From Lachnospiraceae bacterium (GTDB lineage: Bacteria > Bacillota > Clostridia > Lachnospirales > Lachnospiraceae), in assembly GCA_024403485.1 (NCBI GenBank), contig JAKSRT010000001.1, positions 34,092 to 98,091 on the forward strand: a DNA stretch of 64,000 bases. Direction: 5' to 3'. Below are positions 25,011 through 34,179 of the stretch, piece after piece. Position numbers and translations under genes: made by a program. A model generated the notes under the pieces. That model worked only from the letters and a program-made list of their open reading frames with translations. It was not told the DNA's origin and made no database searches. Numbering within the stretch: position 1 is the stretch's first letter; the number at the start of each line of letters is the position of its first letter.

Positions 25011-25881
25011 AATCAAGACCTCCCAACTCATATACAAATATTTCTTCCAGGGTAAGAGGTACCGCCTCCACCAAAAGAGGTTCGTATTTGCTTACGCATT
25101 TTACCGCACTTTCGGGACACATTCTTACTATCATCGTATGCACCCTTCCCATAACACTGTCATGAAGCACGGGAATATCTCCCGGAACTTCGTTCATTCC
25201 TTCCTTAAATACTACCTGAAGCTTAACCATATTATCCTGAAGTTCGCTCAGACTTCTCTCAAGAATAACCTTTCCCTTGTTCATGATACCGACATGATCG
25301 CATACATCCTCAAGTTCCCTTAAATTATGTGAGGAAACAAGTACACTGGTTCCCCTTGCGGCCACATCTTCCATCACAAAACTCCAGATTCGTCGTCTCA
25401 TAACGGGATCAAGACCGTCTACCGGCTCATCAAGAATCAGATACTCCGGCATTGAAGAAAGGGCCAGCCAAAAAGCCACCTGCTTTTTCATGCCTTTCGA
25501 CAGGTACTTGATTCCTTTCTTTAAATCAATATTAAAGGCATCCCTCATTTTATAAAAACGTTCCTCGCTGAATGATGGATAGATACCTTTATAAAAGCGC
25601 ATCATATCTTCAACATTGGAACCGTTGAAATAAAACCAGTCATCGGGTATATAAGCTATTTTTCTTTTGACATTCGCATTTTCCCAAACAGGCTCGTCAT
25701 CAAACAGCACCGTTCCTCCATCCTGTTTATACACACCTGTAAGATGGTTGATGACGGTTGACTTGCCGGCTCCGTTCGGTCCCACAAGTCCGTAAACGGA
25801 ACCGTTCTCCACCTTCAGGCTCGTCCCGTCAAGAGCTATGAATCCATCAAAGGTTTTCACCAGATTATTAACTTCTATCAT
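24985..25881 (-). CDS. ABC transporter ATP-binding protein (YtrB-like)
   Basis: 298 residues. Walker A GPNGAGKST near residue 38, signature-like YLSKGMKKQVAFWLAL, Walker B YLILDEPVDGLDP, H-loop SSHNL. The degenerate signature (LSKGM instead of LSGGQ) is common in this exporter family. It overlaps the GntR gene upstream by 14 bases and the permease gene downstream, giving a tightly coupled three-gene operon. Confidence 0.9.
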   Translation of the reverse strand: MIEVNNLVKTFDGFIALDGTSLKVENGSVYGLVGPNGAGKSTVINHLTGVYKQDGGTVLFDDEPVWENANVKRKIAYIPDDWFYFNGSNVEDMMRFYKGIYPSFSEERFYKMRDAFNIDLKKGIKYLSKGMKKQVAFWLALSSMPEYLILDEPVDGLDPVMRRRIWSFVMEDVAARGTSVLVSSHNLRELEDVCDHVGIMNKGKVILERSLSELQDNMVKLQVVFKEGMNEVPGDIPVLHDSVMGRVHTMIVRMCPESAVKCVSKYEPLLVEAVPLTLEEIFVYELGGLDYEIKETII

Positions 25882-26239
25882 TGCATTCTCCCTTCCCCAT
25901 TAATTCGTATATTTCCTCGTCGGATACTTTCAAAAGCCTCAGTTCCTCTATCAGAGTTCTGACGGTAACCTTAAGCTCCGCAATATGCTCCTTGTTAAAG
26001 TCTTCCATTTCACACACAAAGCTGCCCTTACCCGGAATCGAATATACAAATCCGGCCGCTTCAAGCTCGTTATATGCTCTTTGAATAGTATTGGGGTTTA
26101 TCGACAGCTGCTGGGCCAGAGTCCTCACGGAGGGCATTTTCTCATCAGGCTTCAGCACACCGCTTATAATCAGTTTTTTATAGGAATCACCTATTTGCTC
26201 GTAAATAGGCCTTGAATCCCTTAAATTAAGTTCAATCAA
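25868..26239 (-). CDS. GntR-family transcriptional regulator, YtrA subfamily
   Basis: 123 residues: N-terminal winged helix (about 10-78; PIYEQIGDSYKKLIISGVLKPDEKMPSVRTLAQQL, then NPNTIQRAYNELEAAGFVYSIPGKGSFV) and only a short C-terminal dimerisation segment, which defines the YtrA type. YtrA-type repressors control their own ABC transporter operon. The perfect inverted repeat at 26276-26304, about 37 bases upstream, is the obvious operator. Confidence 0.9.
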   Translation of the reverse strand: MIELNLRDSRPIYEQIGDSYKKLIISGVLKPDEKMPSVRTLAQQLSINPNTIQRAYNELEAAGFVYSIPGKGSFVCEMEDFNKEHIAELKVTVRTLIEELRLLKVSDEEIYELMGKGECNDRS

Positions 26240-26275
26240 TTGATTACTTACCTCCTTTATGCAAAATGGAAAAGC

Positions 26276-26304
26276 TAACTGTATTAACAGTACTAATACA
26301 GTTA
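26276..26304. promoter_or_regulatory. Operator for the YtrA-type regulator
   Basis: TAACTGTATTA (26276-26286) and TAATACAGTTA (26294-26304) are perfect 11-base inverted arms with a 7-base spacer. They sit between the GntR operon and the divergent radical SAM gene. The form fits known YtrA-type operators (TA-rich arms ending in a CAG/CTG or CAC/GTG triplet). Confidence 0.75.
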
Positions 26305-26362
26305 TATCACAAGTTCTAATTAATTCAATTAAGAATTCCTTAATTTCCCATAATAATTCCGC

Positions 26363-26391
26363 TTTACAAAGCGAACAAATGTTTGTATTAT
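26363..26391 (+). promoter_or_regulatory. SOS promoter with LexA box in the spacer
   Basis: TTTACA (26363-26368), 17 bases, TATTAT (26386-26391). The spacer contains CGAACAAATGTTTG (26372-26385), a full match to the Gram-positive SOS box CGAACRNRYGTTYG. LexA bound here would block RNA polymerase. Confidence 0.85.
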
Positions 26392-26406
26392 GTTGTTATA
26401 AAGGAG

Positions 26407-26420
26407 CGAACGTATGTTTG
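26407..26420 (+). promoter_or_regulatory. Second LexA (SOS) box over the start codon
   Basis: CGAACGTATGTTTG also fully matches CGAACRNRYGTTYG and includes the ATG (26414-26416) of the radical SAM gene. It lies 35 bases from the first box, centre to centre. Confidence 0.8.
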
Positions 26421-28066
26421 AGATTAATAACGGATTATCAGTTTCGGATAAATTGGAAATACTGTCGGATGCGGCAAAATATGATGTAGCTTGTACATCA
26501 AGCGGAGTAGACAGGCGCGGCAAGGAAGGCTTTCTGGGCAACTCCTGTTCTGCCGGTATCTGTCATGCTTTCGCTGCTGACGGAAGATGCATTTCACTGC
26601 TCAAAATATTAATGAGCAACCATTGCATATATGATTGCAAATACTGCAAAAACAGGGTGAGTAACGATATCAGAAGAGCTACTTTTACTCCTGACGAAAT
26701 CTGCAATCTTACCATTGAATTTTACAAAAGAAATTATATTGAAGGTCTTTTTTTAAGTTCGGGCATTATCGTAAGTCCCGATTATACAATGGAAAAAATG
26801 TGCGAGACACTCAGACTGCTTCGCACCGTTTACAAATTTAACGGTTATATCCATGTTAAAGTCATACCCGGTGCCTCTTCGGAGCTTCTGTATTCAGCAG
26901 GACTGCTGGCGGACCGTATGAGCATCAATATGGAGCTTCCGACCGAGGTAAGTCTCAAAAAACTGGCCCCAAACAAGGCAATGAATAACATTCTTCGCCC
27001 CATGAACCAGGTCACCGGAACAATTGCAGCTCATCGCTTAGCCATCGGTAAGGATGCCCGTATGGAGCGCGCTTCCATTAACTCGCATCTGGTAAACAGC
27101 ATTTTCGGTCCTGACGGAAATGACAGCATCGAAATCGGCAGCAGCAAAGAATATGGAATCGGCGGCAATGGTTTGTCAGCTTCTCATACCGAAATGAGAT
27201 ATAGCGAACAGTCGTCGGACAATCTCATAAACGGTGAAAAAAGACAGGCTGTGGCTGATACCGTAATGGCAAAGAGTTTATCGGGAAATACAGCACATAA
27301 ACCCTCAACTCAGGACCGAATAAAAGAACTGTCCAAAGATAATACATTTAATTATCCCGCAGACCCAAGAGATACCATGCTTAAGCGCCCCTTTTCTCCC
27401 GCCGGTCAAAGTACCCAGATGATAATCGGTGCCACCGATGAAACAGATCTTGAACTTATTACTACAACCCAAAACCTGTACAAAAGCTTTGATTTAAAAA
27501 GAGTCTTCTACTCCGGTTACATTCCTATCAATGAAGACTCCGCTCTTCCTGCCCTTAACACACCTGTTCCGATGCTTAGAGAACACCGTCTGTATCAGGC
27601 AGACTTTTTGCTTAGGTTCTATGGATTCCATGCCGAAGAACTTCTTTCCAAAGAAAAGCCGTTCTTTGACAATCGAATAGACCCTAAGTGCGACTGGGCC
27701 ATAAGACATCTTGGTGATTTTCCCGTAGAAATAAATACCGCCACTTATGATATGCTGCTTCGCGTTCCGGGAATAGGACCCACAGGAGTCAAAAAGATAA
27801 TGAGTGCCCGACGTTACGGTAAAGTAACATTCGAAATGCTTAAGCGAATGGGGATTGTACTTAAAAGAGCCCAGTATTTTATTACCTGCAACGGTAAAAT
27901 GCTGTATAAAATACCGATTGAGCAGCAATACATTTTAGCTTGTCTCGCCGATTCACAACGAAGCGAGACCATTCAGATTACCAAAGACAACGAGCAGTTT
28001 CAGCAGTTAAACTTATTTTCAAGTTTCGGACTTACAGAATCAGTGCCCATGCAGGCATCCTCATAA
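26414..28066 (+). CDS. Putative DNA modification/repair radical SAM protein
   Basis: 550 residues. The radical SAM cluster motif is CxxxCxxC at Cys 71, 75 and 78 (CIYDCKYC). The N-terminal block GFLGNSCSAGICHAF and the C-terminal helix-hairpin-helix LLRVPGIGPTGVKKI match the family described as putative DNA modification/repair radical SAM proteins linked to uracil-DNA-glycosylase-like partners (TIGR03916 as I recall). An extra hydrophilic stretch of about 120 residues (about 205-328) makes it longer than the usual 410-420. GGAG lies before the ATG. Two SOS boxes show damage-induced expression. The chemistry is unknown. Confidence 0.88.
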   Translation: MFEINNGLSVSDKLEILSDAAKYDVACTSSGVDRRGKEGFLGNSCSAGICHAFAADGRCISLLKILMSNHCIYDCKYCKNRVSNDIRRATFTPDEICNLTIEFYKRNYIEGLFLSSGIIVSPDYTMEKMCETLRLLRTVYKFNGYIHVKVIPGASSELLYSAGLLADRMSINMELPTEVSLKKLAPNKAMNNILRPMNQVTGTIAAHRLAIGKDARMERASINSHLVNSIFGPDGNDSIEIGSSKEYGIGGNGLSASHTEMRYSEQSSDNLINGEKRQAVADTVMAKSLSGNTAHKPSTQDRIKELSKDNTFNYPADPRDTMLKRPFSPAGQSTQMIIGATDETDLELITTTQNLYKSFDLKRVFYSGYIPINEDSALPALNTPVPMLREHRLYQADFLLRFYGFHAEELLSKEKPFFDNRIDPKCDWAIRHLGDFPVEINTATYDMLLRVPGIGPTGVKKIMSARRYGKVTFEMLKRMGIVLKRAQYFITCNGKMLYKIPIEQQYILACLADSQRSETIQITKDNEQFQQLNLFSSFGLTESVPMQASS

Positions 28067-28071
28067 ACACT

Positions 28072-28875
28072 ATGTATATATACACATGCGAGCCAAACTG
28101 GGAAGCTCTTCTCTCCTGCATCTATGTTGCATGGAGCAGCAAAAGAGGCCACCAGAACATAAAAATAGAATACGAAACCTCAGCAAACAGAACCTTTTTG
28201 GATGAGTACATTTATGTTCCTACCGATTCCGGGCAGGCACTCAGTGTTATAGATGCAATAAACACTAAAATTTCCACCGGTTTTTACTATGACCTGTCAT
28301 ACTGCGCTATGGCATACGAACCGGAAGTACCGGATCTTATTTATCGAATGATGATACTTGGATTTGCATACGGGCCTGAAGTAGTGAATAAAGTACAGTA
28401 CGAAGCAGTTATGCGCTTTAACGAAATAAAAAAACGAGTAGGCAATGAGGCTCACCGCTTTGTGGAATTCCTTCGTTTTCACGAAGTAAGAAAATCTATG
28501 TATGTCGCCCACATTGAACCCAAAAGTCGTATTGCTATTACTTTGGGAGGAGCCTTTGAGGATCGTATGCCGTCTGAAAACTGGATGATAATCGACGATA
28601 TTCACAAAGAAGCTGTGATTCACCCCAAAAACGAACACTTCTATATGCGAACACTTACGGATGCTGAATTTGCCGTTTTACTCGAGACTGAAAAAGAAAA
28701 CGATGATTATACGGATATGTGGAAGATTTTCTTTGAAACAATAGCCATAAAAGAACGTATTAATCCAAAACTGCAGCGTAATCTCTATCCCATCTGGACA
28801 AGAAAACATGCTCCCGAATTTGACAGTCCTTCGTCAAAAAATACTGCCTCAAAAAGCCAATATATGGTAGACTGA
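28072..28875 (+). CDS. TIGR03915-type putative DNA repair protein
   Basis: 267 residues, soluble. The start MYIYTCEPNWEALLSCIYVAW and the blocks HRFVEFLRF and APEFDSPSS are typical of the partner protein of the radical SAM repair enzyme (family also listed as DUF4130 or TIGR03915, and sometimes fused to a uracil-DNA-glycosylase domain; no such domain is attached here). I start it at ATG 28072, 6 bases after the upstream stop, so translation is probably coupled; no clear ribosome binding site is seen. It shares the SOS promoter of the upstream gene. Confidence 0.85.
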   Translation: MYIYTCEPNWEALLSCIYVAWSSKRGHQNIKIEYETSANRTFLDEYIYVPTDSGQALSVIDAINTKISTGFYYDLSYCAMAYEPEVPDLIYRMMILGFAYGPEVVNKVQYEAVMRFNEIKKRVGNEAHRFVEFLRFHEVRKSMYVAHIEPKSRIAITLGGAFEDRMPSENWMIIDDIHKEAVIHPKNEHFYMRTLTDAEFAVLLETEKENDDYTDMWKIFFETIAIKERINPKLQRNLYPIWTRKHAPEFDSPSSKNTASKSQYMVD

Positions 28876-28949
28876 ATAATAATATCTGTATATAGCAGAT
28901 ATTATTAATGCTGACAACTATTATCAAAAAATATATATGGAGAGCAGTT

Positions 28950-29735
28950 ATGAAAAAACAAGGCCTTTTCGCAATATTATTATCATTATCTCTTATTATA
29001 TCCTCCTGTGGCATGTCCCCTTCAGGGCAGGTTTCGCAGAGCGGGTCAGACTCCTCCGTTGCAGAAAATGAAGAAAATACATTCGGCGACACCGTTTCCG
29101 GAAAAGATACCCTGCAGGCTATTAAGGATTTGACCGAAAATAAAAGCCATGATGCTATCACAAGTACCTCCCCTGCTGAAGGTGATATTACCGGTGATTC
29201 CGACGATATCGCCGTTGAGCCGACATCTGACGATGATGCTACAGGTGAAAGTACTTCATCCGGTTTTGAATCTTCCGATGATTCCAAACCTTTTGATCCC
29301 GAAATCACGTTTACGGCCTATGATGTTATTAGCGATGCTGTCATAAGCGAGAATATCTTCTCCGGATACAAGCTTACCATGGTCAATTTCTGGGAGCCCT
29401 GGTGTGGCCCCTGTGTAAGAGAAATGCCCGATTTACAGGAATTATATGTGGAGCTGGGCAGCGGAAGCGGTGATTATAATATAATCGGTGTTTATTCTAC
29501 CGAAGACGGTGCCGGTGAAATTCTTAATGAAATCGGAACTACTTATTCTGTACTTCAGTATGTTGCCGAATTTGACAGCCTTCAGTCTGGCTATGTTCCC
29601 AACACAGTATTCTTTGACAGTCAGGGACACATTGTCTACAGTGACATCGCCGATGACAGCGGATGTCTTTTCATAGGAAGCCGTACCAAAGAAGACTGGA
29701 ACGAAATAATTAATTATCTTTCAACCAATAATTAA
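28950..29735 (+). CDS. TlpA/thioredoxin-like lipoprotein
   Basis: 261 residues. A signal peptide ends in the lipobox ISSC with Cys 20 as the lipid-modified residue, so the protein is anchored outside the membrane. A long Ser/Asp/Glu-rich linker (21-120) leads to a thioredoxin fold with WCGPC (Cys 152 and 155) and YVPNTVFFDSQG (cis-Pro loop). It probably exchanges electrons with extracytoplasmic disulfides. GGAG precedes ATG 28950. The next two genes encode a CXXC mini-protein and a 4Fe-4S membrane protein, likely its electron-supply partners. Confidence 0.87.
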   Translation: MKKQGLFAILLSLSLIISSCGMSPSGQVSQSGSDSSVAENEENTFGDTVSGKDTLQAIKDLTENKSHDAITSTSPAEGDITGDSDDIAVEPTSDDDATGESTSSGFESSDDSKPFDPEITFTAYDVISDAVISENIFSGYKLTMVNFWEPWCGPCVREMPDLQELYVELGSGSGDYNIIGVYSTEDGAGEILNEIGTTYSVLQYVAEFDSLQSGYVPNTVFFDSQGHIVYSDIADDSGCLFIGSRTKEDWNEIINYLSTNN

Positions 29736-29761
29736 AAAGTTCACACCATGGAGATTCTGCG

Positions 29762-29902
29762 TTGAAGTCAAATAGAATTGTGTCTTTTATAATCATAATT
29801 ATTTCGGCAATATTGATTTATGTCGGAATTAAGACCGGACAGCCTGCCTCCGTACTGGTTAAGGCTATAAAAATCTGTATGGAGTGTGTTGGCATTGGAT
29901 AA
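29762..29902 (+). CDS. 46-residue CXXC membrane mini-protein (CD1871A-like)
   Basis: Short reading frame starting at TTG 29762, with GGAG 8 bases upstream (29750-29753). One hydrophobic helix (about 7-22) is followed by a short loop and a C-terminal KAIKICMECVGIG with a CxxC motif. This agrees with the short CXXC protein annotated as CD1871A family in Clostridia, which sits between TlpA-like and 4Fe-4S membrane proteins. It lies 26 bases after the lipoprotein gene and overlaps the start of the next one. It may pass electrons between the two partners, by inference. Confidence 0.72.
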   Translation: MKSNRIVSFIIIIISAILIYVGIKTGQPASVLVKAIKICMECVGIG

Positions 29903-30746
29903 TAAAAAGAATAACCACGGAAATTTAAGGAATCGACTTAGCATCGGAGCCGTAGCGACCATGCTCCAAAATGCTAATTTCAAAGGTTTTTTCACCGGAG
30001 AAATCTATCAGGGATCTGTTAAAAACGTTTGTGTACCCGGATTAAACTGCTATTCATGCCCGGGAGCAATCGGTTCCTGCCCCATAGGCTCACTTCAAAG
30101 TTTTCTGTCAGGCTTCAAATTTAAATTTCCTTATTATGTATTGGGTCTTTTAATCTTTTTCGGTGCAATTCTCGGAAGAGCTGTATGTGCCTTTTTATGT
30201 CCTTTCGGATTATTGCAGGAGCTGATTTATCTTATTCCGTTTCCGATTAAAATAAACCGTTTCAAAGGTGATAAAACACTCAGAAAACTTAAATATATAA
30301 TTCTCATTTTATTTGTTATCGTACTTCCCCTGTGCATAAAGCTTACGCCCTTCTTTTGCAAATATATATGCCCAAGCGGTACCGTTTCCGGGATTCTTCT
30401 GGCTGCCACAAACAGCAGTATTGCCAAAAAGCTTGGAACAATTTTTACTTGGAAGGTCATTGTTTTGGCAACCATACTTATTGCCTCAATGCTTATCTGG
30501 CGTCCGTTCTGTAAATATCTTTGTCCTCTCGGCGCTTTTTATTCACTGTTCAATCCCATTTCCCTTTATCGTATGAGCTGTGATAAAGAAAAATGCGTAA
30601 GTTGCGGAAAATGTGCCAATATATGCAAAATGGGAGTAAACCCTAAGGTCACTCCCAATAGTTTTGAATGTATAAGATGCGGTGACTGTATAAAAGAATG
30701 TCCCACAAAAGCGCTTTTTGCTTCAATAAAGCAAAACTCACATTAA
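29886..30746 (+). CDS. NapH-like 4Fe-4S membrane protein
   Basis: Up to 286 residues, with four or five membrane helices. Cys-rich loops contain CYSCPGAIGSCPIG, CAFLCPFG, CKYICPSG and CKYLCPLG, and a C-terminal ferredoxin-like domain has CVSCGKCANICKMG and CIRCGDCIKECPTKA, binding two 4Fe-4S clusters. It resembles NapH/MauN-type quinol or electron-transfer proteins. The start is uncertain: GTG 29886, TTG 29889 and TTG 29895 are all in frame behind GGAG at 29881-29884, and the gene overlaps the mini-protein by 8-17 bases. It likely sends reducing power across the membrane to the thioredoxin-like lipoprotein. Confidence 0.85.
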   Translation: MLALDNKKNNHGNLRNRLSIGAVATMLQNANFKGFFTGEIYQGSVKNVCVPGLNCYSCPGAIGSCPIGSLQSFLSGFKFKFPYYVLGLLIFFGAILGRAVCAFLCPFGLLQELIYLIPFPIKINRFKGDKTLRKLKYIILILFVIVLPLCIKLTPFFCKYICPSGTVSGILLAATNSSIAKKLGTIFTWKVIVLATILIASMLIWRPFCKYLCPLGAFYSLFNPISLYRMSCDKEKCVSCGKCANICKMGVNPKVTPNSFECIRCGDCIKECPTKALFASIKQNSH

Positions 30747-30774
30747 TATACGGAATACAGGTAACAAAAGCTGT

Positions 30775-31545
30775 CTATCGAATGGCATCCTTCATACTCT
30801 TAACAAACTCACCGACGTATTTCGGTGATTCTTTGCCGTACTTTTCAAGAATCTTAATGATCGCAGAACCAACTATTGCTCCGTCGGAAACCGCTGCCAT
30901 CTTTGCAGCCTGTTCAGGATTCGAAATGCCAAATCCGATTGCGCAGGGCACATCTGTATTTTCTCTGATAACTTTTACAATAGATTCCAAATCAGTTTTA
31001 ATTTCGCTTCTGGTTCCTGTTACACCAAGACTGGAAACAAGATAAATAAATCCCTGTGCTTCCTTGGCTATCATGCTGATTCTCTTCTCAGAAGTAGGCG
31101 CAATAAGAGAAATCAAATCTACTCCGTACTTGTCACAAATAGGCTGAAACTCTTCCTTTTCCTCAAACGGAAGATCCGGAAGAATAAGCCCGTCTATGCC
31201 GATTTTCTGACAGGTACCGATAAACTTTTCTGCACCATAAGAGAAAACTACATTTGCATATGTCATAAATACCATAGGAATGGTTACATCTTTTCTTAAA
31301 TCTTTTACAAGTTCAAACACCTTGTCTGTTGTAACTCCACCGGCAAGAGCTCTGATATTAGCTCCCTGAATTACAGGGCCTTCTGCAGTAGGATCCGAAA
31401 AAGGAATTCCAAGTTCAATAAGGTCAGCTCCGTTTTTCACAGCTTCACGCACTACCTTGGCTGTAGTCTCAAGGTCCGGATCACCACAGGTTATAAAGGG
31501 AATAAATGCTTTTCCGTTTTCAAATGCTTTTCTTATATTACTCAT
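30775..31545 (-). CDS. trpA: Tryptophan synthase alpha chain
   Basis: Cleaves indole-3-glycerol phosphate to indole, which passes to TrpB. 256 residues. The catalytic Glu lies in [12 protein letters not shown] and the catalytic Asp in [23 protein letters not shown] and GSAIIK form the phosphate site. The ATG at 31545 is chosen for its GGAGGA ribosome binding site and overlaps trpB by 8 bases. It is the last gene of the trp operon. Confidence 0.97.
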   Translation of the reverse strand: MSNIRKAFENGKAFIPFITCGDPDLETTAKVVREAVKNGADLIELGIPFSDPTAEGPVIQGANIRALAGGVTTDKVFELVKDLRKDVTIPMVFMTYANVVFSYGAEKFIGTCQKIGIDGLILPDLPFEEKEEFQPICDKYGVDLISLIAPTSEKRISMIAKEAQGFIYLVSSLGVTGTRSEIKTDLESIVKVIRENTDVPCAIGFGISNPEQAAKMAAVSDGAIVGSAIIKILEKYGKESPKYVGEFVKSMKDAIR

Positions 31546-32728
31546 GGATATCCTCCCCTCTGTATCTGGCAATTGCTGCACAGTCCTTGTCACCACGACC
31601 TGAAATGTTAATAACAATAATCTTGTCCTTATCCATAGTGGGAGCCAGTTTCATGGCATATGCTACAGCATGTGCTGACTCGATTGCAGGAATAATCCCT
31701 TCGGTCTTAGCTAAATATTCAAAAGCATTAACTGCTTCATCATCGGTAACAGGCACATACTGTGCACGACCTATATCATACAGATAAGCATGTTCAGGAC
31801 CTACACCGGGATAATCAAGTCCCGCTGAAATTGAATATACTGGAGCAATCTGGCCATATTCATCCTGACAGAAATATGACTTCATTCCATGGAAGATACC
31901 AACTCTTCCGGTGTTAACAGTTGCAGCCGTTTCATATGTATCGATACCACGGCCTGCTGCCTCACAGCCAATAAGCTGAACGTCTTTATCTTCAATGAAA
32001 TTATAAAAGGCTCCGATTGCATTTGAACCACCGCCTACACAGGCGATAACCGCATCGGGAAGTCTGCCTTCCTTTGCCAAAATCTGCTCTTTAATTTCTT
32101 TGGAAATAACCGCCTGGAAGTCACGAACTATTGTCGGGAAGGGATGCGGTCCCATTACCGATCCAAGACAGTAGTGAGTATCATCTATTCTTGAAGTCCA
32201 CTCTCTCATCGCTTCGGAAACTGCATCTTTAAGTGTAGCGGTTCCTGTTTTTACCGGAATAACTTCTGCACCGAGAAGTCTCATTCTGTATACGTTAAGA
32301 GCCTGTCTCTTTGTATCTTCTTCGCCCATAAAAACAACACATTCCATGCCCATAAGCGCTGCAGCTGTTGCGGTAGCAACACCATGCTGGCCGGCGCCGG
32401 TTTCCGCAATAAGTCTTGTCTTGCCCATCTTCTTTGCAAGAAGTGCCTGTCCAAGTACATTATTAATCTTATGTGCGCCTGTATGATTAAGATCTTCTCT
32501 CTTTAAATAGATTTTTGCCCCGCCCAGATCTTCTGTCATCTTTTCTGCAAAGTATAATCTTGAAGGTCTTCCTGCGTATTCATTAAATAATTCTTCGAGT
32601 TCCTTATTAAACTCAGGATCATTTTTATAATGATTATATGCCTGTTCCAATTCCTGAACTGCATTCATTAAAGTTTCAGGAATATACTGTCCACCATGAA
32701 TGCCAAATCTTCCATTAGGATTAGTCAT
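31538..32728 (-). CDS. trpB: Tryptophan synthase beta chain
   Basis: Joins indole and serine to give tryptophan, using PLP. 396 residues, standard TrpB1 type. The PLP lysine is in [11 protein letters not shown]; the catalytic Glu is in [10 protein letters not shown]; the phosphate-binding loop is [10 protein letters not shown]. Overlaps trpF by 8 bases and trpA by 8 bases, which would keep subunit synthesis balanced. Confidence 0.97.
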   Translation of the reverse strand: MTNPNGRFGIHGGQYIPETLMNAVQELEQAYNHYKNDPEFNKELEELFNEYAGRPSRLYFAEKMTEDLGGAKIYLKREDLNHTGAHKINNVLGQALLAKKMGKTRLIAETGAGQHGVATATAAALMGMECVVFMGEEDTKRQALNVYRMRLLGAEVIPVKTGTATLKDAVSEAMREWTSRIDDTHYCLGSVMGPHPFPTIVRDFQAVISKEIKEQILAKEGRLPDAVIACVGGGSNAIGAFYNFIEDKDVQLIGCEAAGRGIDTYETAATVNTGRVGIFHGMKSYFCQDEYGQIAPVYSISAGLDYPGVGPEHAYLYDIGRAQYVPVTDDEAVNAFEYLAKTEGIIPAIESAHAVAYAMKLAPTMDKDKIIVINISGRGDKDCAAIARYRGEDIHE

Positions 32729-33329
32729 TTTTTGCTCCTCTCACAGCAGCCGCAAATGCTGCCATTTTATCTTTATCTTTAATTCCGTCGGTTTCTATTC
32801 CGGAACTTACATCCACGGCAAAAGGCTCGACCGCCTCTATAGCCTCTTTAACATTGTCGGTTCCCATACCTCCGGCCAAAAAGAAATCACGTTTGATTCC
32901 TTTAATCAGATCCCAGTTAAAGGTTTTGCCTGTTCCTTTTCCCGAATCCAAAAGGACATAATCGGCGCAACATTTTTCAATATCATCAGCCTTTGTTCCA
33001 TCCGATATTTCAAAAGCCTTTATTATTTTCTTATCTGTTTTTGATTTGAGTTCACTGATATACTCTTCACTTTCGTTGCCATGAAGCTGGGCCATATCTA
33101 TGGTTCCATCCAAAAGAAGTTTCTCCACTTCTTCTAACGGCGCATCTACAAAAACACCCACCGCCTTGATAGCAGGGTCAAGCTTTTTCTTTAGTGAAGA
33201 TGCCGTATCAGGATTCACGTATCGTTTTCTTGTCTCGAGAAATACAAAGCCTATATAGTCCGGTTTTATCTCATTTACGGCTTCAACATCCTCTGCTCTC
33301 TTAATTCCGCAGAATTTCATCTTAGTCAT
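32721..33329 (-). CDS. trpF: Phosphoribosylanthranilate isomerase
   Basis: Amadori rearrangement step of tryptophan synthesis. 202 residues. The N-terminal [12 protein letters not shown] carries the catalytic Cys; [23 protein letters not shown] (catalytic Asp) and [10 protein letters not shown] are the other family blocks. It follows trpC after 17 bases and overlaps trpB by 8. Confidence 0.96.
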   Translation of the reverse strand: MTKMKFCGIKRAEDVEAVNEIKPDYIGFVFLETRKRYVNPDTASSLKKKLDPAIKAVGVFVDAPLEEVEKLLLDGTIDMAQLHGNESEEYISELKSKTDKKIIKAFEISDGTKADDIEKCCADYVLLDSGKGTGKTFNWDLIKGIKRDFFLAGGMGTDNVKEAIEAVEPFAVDVSSGIETDGIKDKDKMAAFAAAVRGAKND

Positions 33330-33346
33330 AATAAACCTCTGATATA

Positions 33347-34126
33347 TTATAAACCTCTTAGTTCAGCAAGCTTCACCTTTTTATCGGGTGATCTCATAAG
33401 TGTTTCACCTATAAGCACCGCGTCAGCTCCGATTTTTCTAAGCAGTGCCACATCCTCAGCAGTTTTTACACCACTTTCGGAAACAAACAGAACATCCGAA
33501 GGAATCAATTCACGGAGTCTCGCGCTGTTTGAAGTATCCACTGTAAAATCTTTCAGATTTCTGTTATTTACTCCGATGAGTCTTGCGCCGACACTCACTG
33601 CCGTCTCAACTTCTTTTTCATCGTGAGTCTCTACCAGAGCAGAAAGGCCGAGTTCATCACATATTCCGATATATTCTTCAATTTGTGACTTACTGAGAAT
33701 TGAACATATAAGAAGAACTGCTGATGCACCAAGGTTCTTGGCTTCATATATCATATATTCGTCAACGGTGAAATCCTTTCTGATACAGGGTGTCTTCACC
33801 GAAGCTGTTATCTCTTTAAGATACTCATCACTACCAAGAAACCACTTGGGCTCCGTAAGGACGGATATGCATTCCGCTCCTGCGGCTTCGTACTCCTTAG
33901 CTATCTCAAGATAAGGAAATACCGGCGCAATAAGTCCTTTTGACGGAGAAGCTTTTTTACATTCGGCAATAAAGGATATACCATCGCCCTTTAATGCGTT
34001 TTCGAAAGCAAACGATCCTTTTTCTGCATCAAGTGCCATCTTCTTTACATCCTGCAAAGATACCCTTCCTTTATTGATTTCTGTTCTTTCTTTTGCGTAA
34101 GCCGCCAACTCGTCAAGAATTGTCAT
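33347..34126 (-). CDS. trpC: Indole-3-glycerol phosphate synthase
   Basis: 259 residues; makes indole-3-glycerol phosphate from carboxyphenylaminodeoxyribulose phosphate. Key blocks: FIAECKKASPSKG (catalytic Lys, phosphate site), ISVLTEPKWFLGS, CIRKDF (catalytic Lys), ALVETHDEKE, IGVNNRNLKDF and VSESGVKTAEDV. Stand-alone enzyme, not fused to TrpF. Between trpD (53 bases) and trpF (17 bases). Confidence 0.97.
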   Translation of the reverse strand: MTILDELAAYAKERTEINKGRVSLQDVKKMALDAEKGSFAFENALKGDGISFIAECKKASPSKGLIAPVFPYLEIAKEYEAAGAECISVLTEPKWFLGSDEYLKEITASVKTPCIRKDFTVDEYMIYEAKNLGASAVLLICSILSKSQIEEYIGICDELGLSALVETHDEKEVETAVSVGARLIGVNNRNLKDFTVDTSNSARLRELIPSDVLFVSESGVKTAEDVALLRKIGADAVLIGETLMRSPDKKVKLAELRGL

Positions 34127-34179
34127 ATCAGTATCTCCGAATAAAAATATAAACCTAAAAAAATTATTTCCTAACAGAT

